DNA from: Diphasiastrum complanatum
Taxonomy: Eukaryota > Streptophyta > Lycopodiopsida > Lycopodiales > Lycopodiaceae
DNA length: 64,000 nucleotides
Assembly: GCA_029204225.1 (NCBI GenBank)
Contig: CM055103.1
Coordinates: forward strand, 19,356,925-19,420,924
Direction: 5' to 3'
Part shown: one piece after another, positions 22,411-35,418 of the stretch
Layout of the letters: each line of letters opens with the position of its first letter
How positions within the stretch are numbered: position 1 is the stretch's first letter
The notes under the pieces: model-generated
Seen by the model: only the letters and a program-made list of their open reading frames with translations
What the model was told of the DNA's origin: nothing
Database searches by the model: none
Program-made: the position numbers and the translations under genes

Positions 22411-23990
22411 TTTTGCCCGTGCGTCCTCCTTTGTATTGTGTGTGGATATTTACTACATGTATTCTTGTGCGATAAGATCTTGTAGTACGAATCTTTCATA
22501 TTAAAGTGTTTCACCAACACAAAAATAGTACCAAAACAATACAAAATATGTAAAATTAGTATCCGCCGGCGTAGCTCAATACAATACATAGTACAAAAGC
22601 ATCATATACATGTTGTATCAAAGTATCATACATGGGTGGTACTAGGAAGGTAGTACTTGTAGGTGGTACCATATACAGGTAGTACCAAAGTATCATACAC
22701 AAGTAGTACCAGGAAGATAGAAAGTACCTGTAGGTAGTACCATAGCATCATATAAAGGTAGTACCAAAGTACCAAAACATCTTATAGTACCAAAGTACTA
22801 CACATGTAGAAAGTTAAAGACCCTTAATTGGTAGTCTGGAGGATCAAAATCATTACACGATAGGTTCAAATAGTACCAATCTTTGGCACTCAAAAGTTTC
22901 AGAAACGCGCAAACATTACAAAAATAGTACAAATCTTATAAAATTGGTAGTAACTAAAGCTTAGATTCCACCAATTGGTAAACAACACCAAAATAGTACC
23001 AACAAGGATTGTATGCGAGCTGCGAACACAAATAAATATTTAAAAAAAAAAAACTTAATTTAATAGTTTTATGCGTAAAAAATGATCACGAGAAGTCTAA
23101 ATAGTACCTATTTGGTAGATTTTAAAATAAAAATGAGACACTTATTATAAAAGAACCTAACTAGATAGTCGTGAGGATCAAATTTGGTACACAATAAGCT
23201 ATTGTAGTACCATTATTTTGTATTCAAGTGTTTTACCAACACAAAAATAGTACTAAAATAATACAAAATTTGTAAAATTAGTACCTGACTACTGGAGTGA
23301 TACTACCAATTGGTGTAACAACACTAAAGCAGTACCAAAAAGACCGAATCAAGACGTGTGCAAATTCCAAATATGATGAAATTTAAGAAAATAGAACCCA
23401 ATGTTGTAGATTCTAAAATAAAAATGATACACACTATAGATCTCAGTAGACCAATTTGGATGATTTTAGAATAAAAATGAGACATGAGGTATTAAAGCAC
23501 CTATTTTGGTAGTTTGTATTATAAAAATTGTTACACGATAAGTTTCAGTAGTACCAACACAAATATTCAATACCCAAAGGTTTCAAAATATTAAAAAGCA
23601 CCAAACAACTAAATGCTAGTAGATCGAAAAGTACCAAAATGTTGCAAACAACAAATTGAATAAACGTTCAAAAATTGCCAAAACTATTAAAAACACCAAA
23701 GAGCAACAAACAACAGTACTTTCTGCACACCAAAAGTACAAAATGTTCCATGAGGTCCAAACAACAAAAAGAAAAGTTATTTGAAAATAATATAGAGTAC
23801 CAAAAGTACCAAAAATATATCTTACACAAGTTTTTATAAGTACCAAATAGAAAATAAATCTTTTTTTATAAGCTTCTACAAGTACCAATAGTTCCAAAAG
23901 TCCAAAAGAGCAAAATATCAGTTGAGTAAAAACTACAAAACAGATTCAAACAACAAGAGGCGAAGAGTGTATCTACAGAACCAAAGAACA
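22411..23990. repeat. Low-complexity stretch rich in AGTACC words
   Basis: TAGTACCA, AAGTACCAAA and TATCATA recur dozens of times without a fixed period. No coding signal. It reads like an old, scrambled tandem repeat. Confidence 0.65.
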
Positions 23991-24053
23991 GGAGTATCAA
24001 AGATTAATGTCAGTAGTGCAAAAGATCAGCATTACCACAAAAAACCTTGTAAA

Positions 24054-25240
24054 TCAGCCTTTCTCTGTTGATGACGAGTGGAGGATGATGGTTTTTCCAT
24101 TAATCCAAGTCACGCTTTTAATATAGATATAGTTCACTTTTGTAGATGATTGGTCATTGTTTAATTCAAAATTAAATGCCAAAACATCTACATCCTGTAA
24201 ATTCAAATCGTCGACTCTTGGTTGATTTTTTGACAATCTCTTTCTCTTGCCCTTTGGATCTACTTGCAACATTTCGAGTTCGTACCTTCCCAAAAAGCAT
24301 TCGTTGAAGTGGTGTGCAACCAATGGACACGTAGTACTTTTGTTTTATTGGTACTTTGAATGAAACCAAGTACCTTGGCAATCCAAAATGGATGTCCTTC
24401 ATTGTTTTCTAAAGCTAGAAGTGCAACAAGGCTTCCAATTTGGATTTCATTCAAATCATCGCGCCATTTCATTTTTGCAGCTTTTACACTTTTCCTATTC
24501 TTCCTTGATCCCACATAAATTTCACGTTCCTCATCTTGCACAAGCTGCAAGAAATCATTATCTCGAGGAAGATTTGAAGGTTCGACAATTGCAGTTGAAG
24601 TTCCCAATTTATGAGGTTAATGAAATTCTTTAATTGTTGATGCATATTCGAGATTGAGCAAACAGATTTCTTGTTCCTCAAAAAAGTCCATCCACCAATG
24701 CTGATCAAACTCATCAAGAAAATGATAAGTTGTTTGAATACTTGATTCCAAAAAATTTAATGAGGCAAATGGATCAATCTCACTATGTTCTCTTTGCGCC
24801 TTTTGTTCTTTTAGCATGGACTTCAAGGGAGACAATACATCAAGCTTGAATTGAGTCGATGGAATGGTAAGCAAAAATCACACTCCTTCAAGAGACAGCC
24901 ATGAAACTGAATTTGAAAATATTTTTTCCCATAATACTATAATGTCTGATTCGTTACATTTGATTTTAAACTGGTGCTAAAAGCTAATATTATTAATATT
25001 AGCTAAGCATCACTTTGTTTCATTGGACGCCTTAACATAATCACGAAAATTATATGTGTATCTGATTAATGACACGTTTGGCTTTGGCACATACGATTCC
25101 TCGACAATGCTTTGAAGCACCGGTAAAGAAAATGCCTTCTTGCATCTCAACCTCTTAGAAAAGCAACTAAGCATTTGATCAATTTGATCGTGGGTATGCC
25201 CTACCAGCAAAAATCCTATTTTTTTTTTTTTGAAATTTTT
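24054..25240 (-). pseudogene. DUF7869-like protein relic (VGHTHDQIDQ motif)
   Basis: From about 25225 leftwards: GFLLVGHTHDQIDQMLSCFS and AFSLPVLQSIVEESYVPKPN, then (24874-24617) QHWWMDFFEEQEICLLN, then (24607-24260) QIGSLVALLALENNEGHPFW with WIAKVLGF, and last (24323-24054) DVDVLAFNFELNND. The VGHTHxxIDQ box followed by a WW and a small barrel-like (SH3/BAH-like) segment is the order I associate with DUF7869 proteins, a family known mostly from repeat-rich genomes. Frameshifts separate the four pieces. The right end is cut by a T-rich copia junction near 25250. Confidence 0.6.
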
Positions 25241-25249
25241 TTTCTCTAC

Positions 25250-26237
25250 TAGCATAGACAAATATGCCAAAATGGTTTACTAAGAGATCTAGTCTGCATA
25301 GGTCCACATAGATCATTGTGGACAAGATCTAGGATGCCATTGGATCTCCTTGCTCCACTTTTGGGAAACCTCTCTCTGTGTTGTTTTCCCAAATTGCAAC
25401 CTTCACAAATTTTTCCTTCAAAAGAAATACTAGGCAATCCTATAACTAGATTACCTCTTTTGAGAATCTGTAAACTTTGAGCACTAATATGACTGAATCA
25501 TTGATGCCAAAGATCATTTTGACTATCAACTGTGCTTACCATAGCTTGAGCAAAAGATCTCGCATTCAATTTGTAGAGTCGATTCCCATTGACTCTAGCT
25601 CCTGTAGCATTCACTTTGTAGTGATTCTTGATGTCTTTGACAAGACATTTGTCGTTGTCAAACTCAACCTTGAGTTGTTGATTAGCCATCATCCCAAAAG
25701 ATAGTAGATTGTTAGCTAAGCCAGGTACATATTGCACATTGCATATCCGCTTTATCTTCCCGCTGGCTAAATTCACTAGTACCACTCCAACTCCTTTAAC
25801 AAATAGCAATTTGCCATCAACTTGTCCAACTTCATCACCATTGTGAGTTTCCTTGAGTTCTGAAAACCACTCTTTCCTTGAAGTCATGTGCTTGGACGCA
25901 CCACTATCAATGTACCAGGTATCCTTGGCTTCATCACTTGTCATTAATGCTATAATGAAAAAGTTTGAACTTTTACCTGTATCATCTTCATATTGATCAT
26001 CATCATATTGATGTTGATCAGCATAATTGTCTTCATAATATCATCAAATTGATGTTGATCAGCATAATTTCTTGATTTCCCTTTGTCTTTTCTTTGTTCC
26101 ATCTCCTTCTGTTTCTTGAAGCATTCACGCTCCCAATGGCCAGGTTTGTTGCAATACCTACAATTTTTAGGTTTATTTTGCCTGGAATAGCCGTGTCCTT
26201 GACCTCGGCCTTGATTCCAATTTCAAGGATAGTAGAG
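25250..26237 (-). pseudogene. Copia gag knuckle, protease and integrase N-terminus
   Basis: From the right: knuckle CRYCNKPGHWEREC at about 26160-26100, protease box WYIDSGASKHMTSRKEW (25944 onward), YVPGLANNLLSFGMM, NGNRLYKLNARS, and the integrase zinc region CEGCNLGKQHRERFP (25437-25249). The block lacks both gag start and catalytic integrase. Its right end joins the 380-bp repeat at 26238 and its left end joins the DUF7869-like relic. Confidence 0.88.
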
Positions 26238-26618
26238 TGCACCAATGGATAGTAGAATCCAAGAGAACCATGTATAAGCATGAATGAGGTAAGAGAGGTA
26301 GAAGATCAGCCTTCTCTCATGTGTGTACAGTTATATATAACAGATCCATGAATATTCAAAAGTTTGGTTTCTCTCCAAAATGATAAAACCCTAACATAGA
26401 CTGACTAGGTTCCATGAACCTTATTCAAATTTAAATCTACTAATAACTCAACTTTCTAGCTTTTCCTCCAGCTCTAAAATGAGTAATTCAAATGCATTTA
26501 GGCTAATGTGACTATAAAAAATAAATGTCTAAGTCTAATACAAAATTGGCCTCAATTGCCAAATAAACAAATGTAGCATTTGACAAATTATTGATCAAAC
26601 TAGTTGAAATCTCTCACA
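26238..26618. repeat. Dispersed 380-bp TGCACC...TCACA repeat, copy 1
   Basis: TGCACCAATGGATAG, AAGAGAACCATGTATAAGCA, TTGGCCTCAATTGCCAA and AACTAGTTGAAATCTCTCACA. Homologous copies at 38187-38562 and 45545-45916, with a diverged 3' piece near 53520-53611. TG...CA ends fit an LTR. Confidence 0.85.
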
Positions 26619-27502
26619 TTCTTTCTTTCAGCAACACTGTTGTGTTGTGACTATAGGATGCAATCCTTTTGTGAAGGATTCCTCAATCTGTGTAGAAGTC
26701 GGTGAAGCGGTTTGAGATGTATTCTCCACCATAATCAGTCCTGATCTGCTTCACTTTATGTCTTATGCATCTTTCTGTCCAATTCATGTATTCTGTGAAC
26801 TTGTCGAGTGCATCTGATTTGTTGTGTATAAATTAGACTCTGGAATACTTGGTGTAGTCGTCAATGAAGGTGATGTAGTACTTCGAGCCTCCTATTGAGA
26901 TCACATCGAAGGGTCCACGGATGTCCGAATGCAGCAGCTCCAGAATCTTTGTTGTTCTGTAGGAGTCTCTCGTGAAGGGAGTTCGAGACATCTTCCCTTT
27001 CATGCACGCATGACAGGTTGTCAAATTCGTGGCATTTGTGATGCTCACTCTTGTGATAGTTCCATGCTGGCTTGCCTGATACAATGTCATTGAATTCATG
27101 TGGCATAGTCTTTTGTGTCATAGAACATCTGTAGATTCATGAGCTTGGTGTGCTTGATCTGTCTGCAGGCGTACCCTCAAATGGTATAAGTTGTCTTTTC
27201 GTCTTTCTTGCATGACAAGTGTGTTGGTGCTGGCATCAACAACATTGCATGTTTCATTTAAAAACGTCATATGCATCCCAGCGTCTGCTATTCTTGCAAT
27301 AAATAGCAAGTCTTGATGCAGTGTCGGCACGAATAGAACATCATCCAGTCATCGGTCTTTGCCATTTGTGTTGAGCCATAGCGAACCAGTGCCGTTCACT
27401 TGATGTCTTGATCCACTTCCAAGAACTATGTATTTGAATGGATCTGTACTTTGGAAGTGAGACATTATTTGTCTCGATGTAACGAAGTGAGAGGTTGCTC
27501 CT
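26619..27502 (-). pseudogene. Copia integrase fragment
   Basis: From the right: protease-like remnants, then YQASQHGTITRVSITNATN, CMKGKMSRTPFTRDSYRTTK and LLHSDIRGPFDVISIGGSKY with YITFIDDYTKYSRV, then QIRTDYGGEYISNRFTDFY near 26750. The D and DYGGEY residues of the integrase core are present. Frameshifts are common. The same integrase family is present on the plus strand at 44650-46280. Confidence 0.88.
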
Positions 27503-28110
<608 letters not shown>

Positions 28111-28259
28111 GTAAAGGTCACTTCCCAATAGATTTTGAAAAAACTAAAAAAAAAAAACCCATAAAAATTCAAAAATCCTTTGTAAAAATCTTTTTTTTTT
28201 TCAAAACTCAAAACTAACCTTTGCAGAGCTCGCTGAAGTTCCATCTCACTGAGACAAGG

Positions 28260-29290
28260 ACACAGAGAAGTCTGCAAGAGTTAGATCCCAAAAAAAATGC
28301 CCTTGTGAAGGTTCCCAAGAGCAAAAAGTGGCCTAGAACCTTCTCAGACAACAAATTTTTGAGTTTCCCTAGGAAGTAACTCTCACAGCATGGTAAGCAG
28401 GTGGATGTGACTTAGATACAAGCACATACCAGCCTGCAAAGATTAGTTCCCAGAAAATCTCAAAATTTGACCCAAAAAACCCCCAAAAAAAATGCATGTT
28501 TTTCAAGATTTTTTGAGTTTCCTAGGGAAGTAACTCTCACAACTTTGTGAGCAAATGAATCTGACTCAGATACAAGTGCATACCAGTCTGCGAGGGTTCA
28601 TTCCCAAACACTCTTAAAATTTTACAAAAAAACCCCCAAAAAATACACTTTTTTCAAGATTTTTTGAGTTTCCTTGGTAAGTAACTCTTGCAGCATGGTG
28701 AGCAGGGGAATCTGACTCAGATACAAAGTGCATATCAGTCTGACTCAAATACAAGTTCATACCAGTCTGCGAGGGTTCATTCGCAGAAAATCTTAAAATT
28801 TTGCAAAAAAAACCCCAAAAAATGCACTTTTTTAAAGTTTTTTTTAGTTTCATTGGGAAGTAACTCTCGTAGCTTAGTGAACAGGTGAATCTGACTCAAA
28901 TACAAGTACCAGTCTGCAAGGGTTCATTCCCAGAAAATCCTAAAATTTTGCAAAAAAAACCCCAAAACAATGCACTTTTTTCAAGATTTTTTGAGTTTCC
29001 TAGGGAAGTAACTCTTGCAGCTTGGTGAGCAGGTGAATCTGACTTAGATACAAGTGCATATCTATTTGCAAGGGTTTGTTCCTAGAAAATCTTAAAATTT
29101 TGCAAAAAAACCCCAAAAAAATGCACTTTTTTCAAGAGTTTTTTAGTTTCCTTGGGAAGTAACTCTTGCAGCTTGGTGAGCAGGTGAATCTGACTTAGAT
29201 ACAAGCACATACTAGTCTGTGAGGATTTATTCCCAAAAAATCTTAAAATTTTGCAAAAAAAACCCCAAACAAATTCTCTTTTCCATGATT
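28260..29290. repeat. Tandem array of about 150-bp units
   Basis: Six to seven units. Each holds GGTTCATTCCCAGAAAATCT, TTGCAAAAAAACCCC, AATGCACTTTTTTCAAGA, GGAAGTAACTCTCGCAGC and TCTGACTCAGATACAAG. Unit starts lie near 28441, 28589, 28773, 28920, 29073 and 29223. The 28589 unit is longer because of an internal 37-bp duplication. Confidence 0.92.
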
Positions 29291-31250
29291 TAAGGCCAAG
29301 GGATAGTTGGATTTACATCCCAAGAATACCAAGAGAGAGATTACAAAATCTCACATAGTTTTTCTTGACAAGTCAAGACCAAACCTTTTGAAACCTTTAT
29401 TTGTAAACTAATAAGGTACAACAAGGCAGAAAAGTTCATACAATACTCTTGGAAAGAATCGCAAAACAAAACATATTTCAAGAGGTTTGAAAAGAGCCCT
29501 AAAATGTCAAGTAAATGTAGTAGGGTCTAAAGCAGTATTGGTCATATTTATCCTATAACCCGAATGTGTTCAAACATTGTCTGCATAAATTCGCTAAGAG
29601 GAGGTTTGTTTCTCTCACCTAGATATGTGTTGTCATACCTCCCTATGATGATGCCATGATAATTTTAGACAATATATGTTCTTAGCTAGTCAATAAAAAC
29701 ATCTTAGTTTCAAAGATAGGGATTTTGTCCATTATATACACCCAAAACCCTAATCCCTTCTTCGTTCATCCCTTCTTCTTCGTAGACCTCCTCGGTCTAA
29801 GGTGAGGGGTGCTCTTGGGTATCTGTCACACTTAACTAGTACTTCTTGGCTCTCATACTTGGCTCTCATACAGATAAAAATTGTGTGAGCCTCATGGTGA
29901 ATCCCAAAAGATGGAATGACCATGTAGGAACTAGTATTTCTAGGCATTTGTAATAAATGTAAGTAGACCCCTTTAGAAAAGTAGAGTGAGTCGCCTTTTG
30001 ATGGTGACCTCTACTGGAGAGGATAATTCCACTTGTGATTCGTGTAATGTGGAAATGCCACTAGGATGTCACCTATGGAGCTCTCTTGCTTATTTAAGAT
30101 GATCCCCCTTTGTAGAAGGGAGCTTTTTGTATATGCATCTACTCCATCTCCTAATGAGAATAGCCTCCACGATTTTGGTGCATCCTTGAGCTCCTTGATC
30201 ATTCTTGTTTTCTTGAGTGATGCATTAATAATCTTGCCCTTCCATCCCTTTGTATGTGGTTGTGGATTTAGTGGTGGATTAGTTTTCTTGCATTTGTGGA
30301 ACTAGTTGTGGATTAGATTTATTGTTTTTGTGGATTAATGTAGTAATCAACATTGTGGTAAATCATCTTGGCTGGGTTTGTGGTTTAATTCTTGCAAATC
30401 ATTATGACAACCTATTCCTTGATGTTCTTAGCAGTCCAAGAATATGTGCATTTCTTGATTGTTGCCTCTCAAAATGTTGTTTACTTTTAGTTTCTTGTTC
30501 TTGCATTTTGGTGGAATGCATGTTAGCTTAGTTTTAGTTTTTAGGATCTGCTCATTTCGATTTTGCAATAATTAGAAGTAGGATTCATTGTTTGTTCAAT
30601 TGCATGTTTGATTTGAATGCATGTAGATATGATTCAAGAGTGACCTCCTTGAGTGTCCTCTGACAGGCAAGATCATACTCCAATGAATATTAAAACTTTT
30701 TTGCCTAATTTGGGCAACGAATCTGGAACATTAATATTCAAGAAATGCCCAAGAAGCCTGGTAACAAGTAGACCTGTAAACTGAGTAAGAAACAAAAGAT
30801 GTAAGCAGACTCTAAAGCAAAGAATCTGTGAACATTTGGCCCCATTGCTACTTGAAGACATGCACATATTTACTCCATACCTAATGCAACATTCTTCAAT
30901 GATCAGATCCATACAACACATTATCCATATCTAGATCTATCCTCATATTTTAGTCTGCAACACATGGGCTCCAATGCACTTATTCAGTCTGCTTCTACAC
31001 TCTGAAAAACTGTTGTTCCTCCACACCTGTTGGGTAGCTACACCACCTACAAAATGAGCTGCAATCCACGGCCCTGCAAGGCAAACAACACAGGCACACA
31101 CTCTGCAAAACGAGCTGCAACCCAAGGCCCTACAAATACACAAAACAAGCACATGCTCTCCCACCAAGTTGCAACTCACGACCCTACAAACTGATGGAAT
31201 TCCGAAAACGTCTGAACACTCTAATACCACTGATGGAAAATCCCACAACA
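29291..31250. other. Gene-free stretch
   Basis: About 2 kb of mixed composition. Short frames show no known motif. Near 31060-31170 the phrase GAGCTGCAA(C/T)CCA..GGCCCT recurs three times. I see no gene here. Confidence 0.45.
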
Positions 31251-31640
31251 TCAAAACGCTCTGATACCACTAATGGGAATAATCCCGGGGATGAAGGCCG
31301 GATAGAGTCGACTTGGCAGGAGTAGTTATTGCTACTGATTGATTCTCTTCCAAGCCCCAGATCGCTACTGCAAATTTGATGTAGAATTAAACTTGTACAC
31401 AGCAGATAATGTTGAATAAAACAACAACAGAAAGATAAATATTGCTAGAATGCATTCCAATATTGCAGATCATGCACATTACAGAACATAGTAGTGCAGA
31501 ATTTGCTTCTATTATTAGAACTAAATATACAAATAATATTTTTGAGTGTTGTCTGTTTCCTAGATCAGCGCGCTGGCGTAAGAGAGGTGTTCTCTCTCAC
31601 GAGTAATGCAACTAGCTACTGCTGATCGCTATATCAAAAC
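31219..31640 (-). repeat. Copia LTR with duplicated primer-site junction, minus strand
   Basis: GCTCTGATACCA at 31258-31269 is a tRNA-Met primer site. A degenerate second copy (ACTCTAATACCA) lies 39 bp left, so the junction was duplicated. The LTR starts TGGGAATAATCCC at 31274 and contains AGAGAGGTGTTCTCTC near 31582. Its far end is not fixed. Confidence 0.6.
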
Positions 31641-31859
31641 TTATAGTTCTATCTATTCTGTATGACTGTATATCTCTATATGTATCCTCCATTGATCCTT
31701 TACATGATCTTTTTCCATTCTCCACCGTTTTTCTTAATTCTAATTTTTCGTCATTGTCCTCCATTCATTAGCCGCCTTCTACCTGTTACACCATGCCTTC
31801 ACGCTGCAGACCTTTGCATTTTGCCAAAAGACACTTTCGTGACTTTAAGGGAAAGTGTC

Positions 31860-32340
31860 ACTTTTTTAAGATGCTAGCTGGGCATCATTGAAAGACAATT
31901 GTATAAGTGTTTCAAGAGGCTGCACTATAGTAGCAGATGTCGCCATTCTATGGGTGAGTAAGAAGTAGACTATCACATCGCAATCATCCTGTTAAGTAGA
32001 ATACGTCACTACCGCCAAGATGGCCAACGAACTAACATGGCTCAGACAGTACCTAGATGGACTGGGAGAGAGAGCACTCACGGGCCACTGATCATGTACA
32101 TGGATAACATCTCAACTATACATCTGATGAAGGATCATGTGTTTCATTCAAGAATGAAGCACATTTCAATCAAATATCACTTGATCAGGGATCTTGTTGA
32201 GAAAGACAAGCTGAAGATGTTGTTCGTACCGACTAACATATGGTAGCTGATATTCTTACAAAGCCTTTGGACAAGGCAATGTCTGAAAGACAAAGGGCAA
32301 GCTTGGGAATCACAAAAATACCCGCTTTGAGAGAGAGCTG
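31860..32340 (+). pseudogene. Copia RNase H C-terminus fragment
   Basis: ELTWLRQYLDGLGE-like text, YMDNISTIHLMKDHVFHSRM and KHISIKYHLIRDLVEKDKL are the last part of copia RNase H. The usual QMADIFTK motif is degraded. The upstream polymerase is missing. Confidence 0.85.
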
Positions 32341-33620
32341 AAGAAACCTAAGTTTTCTAAGTGTCAAAGCATTTTCATTTTTGTTCCTTGCTTTGTTTTT
32401 CAACTGTCTGCATATTTTGAACTAAGTTTCGCACAGTTCGCCTTTTTGTCGCATTTTCCGAAAAATTGACACATGGCTGAAATATGACTTAGAACATATT
32501 TCCACGGACCTTCGGCTTTTGGAAATATGTGACACATAGCCAATTTTGACTTAAAGCACATTTTTGCTGACCTTCGCATTTTTCACATTTTCAAATTTGC
32601 AACATTAGCCCTTTTTCGCACCAGGACATACAAGCTAAATACACAGAAACGGTGAAGGAAAGCACTCTGCAACCAATCAGTTAGAATTAGCATCATACAT
32701 TTTTTTGATTACTACAGTTTAAATTAATCATCTCTCATGCAAAATAGATTAATCAATATCTATGTTCTTCAAATATGGGAACAATGCAACATACAGCACA
32801 ATGCACAACAGTGATGTGCAAGTAGCAGTAAACAGACGTAGCTAGCAGTAGCTAGTTTCTTGTAAGAGAGAATACCTCTCTTGCACCAATGCGCTGATCT
32901 GGGAAACAAACAGCGCTCAAAATTTCTGTTGTAAACTTAATTCTGATGTGATGAGTTGATGAGTATAGTTCATAAGAGACAGATTCTCTTGTGGTAACGT
33001 GCTGTGTGTTATGCCAAATAGCGCTCAAAGATCATTGTGATTATATAGCTGCTTTTGCACCTCATGCCTAATGTGTACAATCTTGAATGCTTGATGCTTG
33101 CTCATTGTCATTATATGTTAAGTTGTTATTTTCTATTCCGCATAAAGGGCTCATTTATTGAATGCTTATAATTAGAACGGCAGTGTTTGTTTCAAGCTTG
33201 GAGAGGATAGTGTTAGATTTCTTATGCTCATCCTTAACAAATCGTTCAAGTAATGAGCATCTTGAAAACAACCGAAGGTCAACAACATATTTTGGACCTT
33301 TGCATTTTTTCAAAACTTCATTTTTTATTAAAACATTTTTGTTTTAATGCACCTTCACCTTTTTTGCATTTTTTTGCACTTTCGGGAAAAAGCGACACTG
33401 TGACCAAATTTCATTTTGATGGCATTGTTGGATTTTTTGCATCTTTGCACCTTCAAGAAAAATGTGACACTATGACCAAATTTCAATTTAAAGGCACTGT
33501 CGGATTTCTCGCACTCCTCTGCCTTCGCGTTAAAAACACCTTCGGGATTTTCGCACCTTCGGGATTTACATGCTTTCTCTATTCAAAGGCACCTTTGCAT
33601 TTTTGGATTTTTCCAACAGT
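32341..33620 (+). repeat. 3' flank and LTR-like sequence of the same copia family
   Basis: Contains the shared LTR block CTAGCAGTAGCTAGT, AGAGAGAATACCTCTCTTGC and GCGCTGATCTGGGAAACA (32830-32930), also seen at 37810-37890 and inverted at 31560-31640. Around it are repeated segments with GACAC(T/A), CTTCGCATTTT and CACCTTCGG. No coding signal. Confidence 0.55.
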
Positions 33621-33627
33621 GGCAGTT

Positions 33628-34050
33628 TGACGTCACCAACTTATCATCAACTCTAAAAACAGCTGGACTGCTAAATATCCCAAGGGCGGTTACCCACTTT
33701 GTACATATACAAAGACTGGCGTAAATAGCATTCAATGCTTGTAAGATATTTTTGAAGACACTTGTAAATATATAGTACTAGCTGAATCAAGCAATCTAAG
33801 TGTTGTTTTAACATTATAATCAGAGTTCTTTTGTAGCCAGCGTTATCACGCTCAGCAAGCTGAAGTTATCACTTCAAGCCATTGTACTCACTGTTGTTAG
33901 AGTGCAATTTTAGTCTCACTACTATATTGTTCATTGCGCAATTTTGTATGAATGATTCATCTTGAATATTTCTGCTGCTAACTGTTGCGTTTCCGTTCCT
34001 ACACGACCACACTCAAGCTTCCGCTGCAGTCATCTCCACGTTTTACGACA
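33628..34050 (+). repeat. Probable 5' LTR of a plus-strand copia
   Basis: Ends ...GTTTTACGACA against the primer site. The start TGACGTCACC is a guess from the TG rule. Confidence 0.5.
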
Positions 34051-34062
34051 TGGTATCAGAGC
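34051..34062 (+). other. Initiator tRNA-Met primer binding site
   Basis: TGGTATCAGAGC, exact. Confidence 0.9.
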
Positions 34063-34193
34063 GGGCATTTCAGTAATCTGCATTTTTACTACGAATTATC
34101 AGTCTTGTTTCTACCAAGACGTCTCTCTAGCAAACGCGCAGCCAACAATATTCTAACTTTCGTTGTTTCTATCAACGATCTCGTTCAACCAGA

Positions 34194-35180
34194 ATGGATC
34201 CATCATCTAGTTCATCTCTCATTGACAAACTGAATGGAGATAACTACCATCTCTGGAAATTCAAGATGAAGGTTATACTACTAGCCAAAGAACTGTGGGA
34301 CATCGTTGATGACACAGAGCTCAAACCAGAAGGTGATGCAGCCAGCATCACCAAATGGAGACTAAGAGATGGCAAAGCATTTGCCATGATCACCCTTAAC
34401 ATCAAGGATACTCAGATCAGCCACATACGTGTTGCTCATACTACTAAGAATGCATGGGACATCTTAGTAACTCTACGATATCATGGATGCTAATTCTAAG
34501 TTACACTTGAGGAAGAAATTCTTCACCCTGAGGATGTCTGACGCATAATGTGTTTCGAGTCATCTCAACACGTTCAAAAATCTTATGGAGCATGTGACTG
34601 TAACTGGCTCAATCATAGAAGATTCTGATGCACTCATGACTCTATTATCGAGTCTACCTGAAGCCTACAAAAATTGGGTAATGGCAATTTCTATCTAGGA
34701 GCACCTCACTCTATCAAGAGTAATATCGCTACTTCTACGAGAGGAGATCAGAAGATCAGCATCCTCCTCAAGCTCAGGATCGGATCCTCAAGCTCTATAT
34801 TTGAAAAATCAAAAGTTTAGATCCAAGAGGTCTACACAGTCAGACTATCCTAACAACAAGAGCAACATGCAACGACCTATATCAAACACACCATCAACTT
34901 CATAGTCTTCATCCTTCCAGCCAAGACAGAATCTATTATGTAAGTACTGTAAGAGGACTGATCACCTTATCAAGGATTGCAGAACGCTACAATACAACAA
35001 TGAAAGGAAGCAACAATTCCAACAACAAGCAAATGCTACTTTACTAGTCACTCAATCTAGCAACAGAAGGAAGATGAAGTTGCCTTCTTGACCAAAGTCG
35101 AAGAACAACATGATATCGATTCCTAGTATTTGGACTCAGGTGCCTGAGACAACTCAACTCATACTATTGAGGGTGAAAGT
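34194..35180 (+). pseudogene. Copia gag with zinc knuckle and protease remnant
   Basis: ATG at 34194 starts MDPSSSSSLIDKLNGDNYHL and KFKMKVILLAKELWDIV. It is open to 34493, then stops and shifts follow. The text includes HLNTFKNLMEHVT, LMTLLSSLPEAYKNWV and the knuckle CKYCKRTDHLIKDC at about 34940-34985. A degraded protease box follows near 35130. The start is supported by the ATG about 130 bp after the primer site, as in intact copias. Confidence 0.85.
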
Positions 35181-35418
35181 CAAATTCTAGAAAGGTGATG
35201 TAATGTTTTTGTCCAATGTTCTTCACATTTCAAATCTGACCAAAAACCTGCTCTCAATTAGCGGATCACAGATTCAGGTCAGAGGGTCAAATTCAATAGA
35301 CATGACTGCACTATTTTTGACGAATCTAGAAAAGTCTTTCAGTAGAAGGTGTGGCAATTTGAACAAAATCAGTCACTCCTATTCTACAAGTAGTCAAGCT
35401 CTTTTTACTTCAACTTCC
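35181..35418 (+). pseudogene. Copia protease C-terminal fragment
   Basis: VLHISNLTKNLLSISG is the LYVPxLxxNLLSVG motif that follows the protease. The coding then runs into the MITE. Confidence 0.7.

Noticed and set aside
22470-22500. CACTA-type terminus CTTGTAGTACG
   Set aside because: Close to a reversed CACTACAAG but not exact, and no partner was found on the left side.
22188-22589. 133-codon minus-strand frame over the palindromes
   Set aside because: The repeated WIIHAWIIHA/MRGLSMRGLS text is coded by the palindromic repeat itself.
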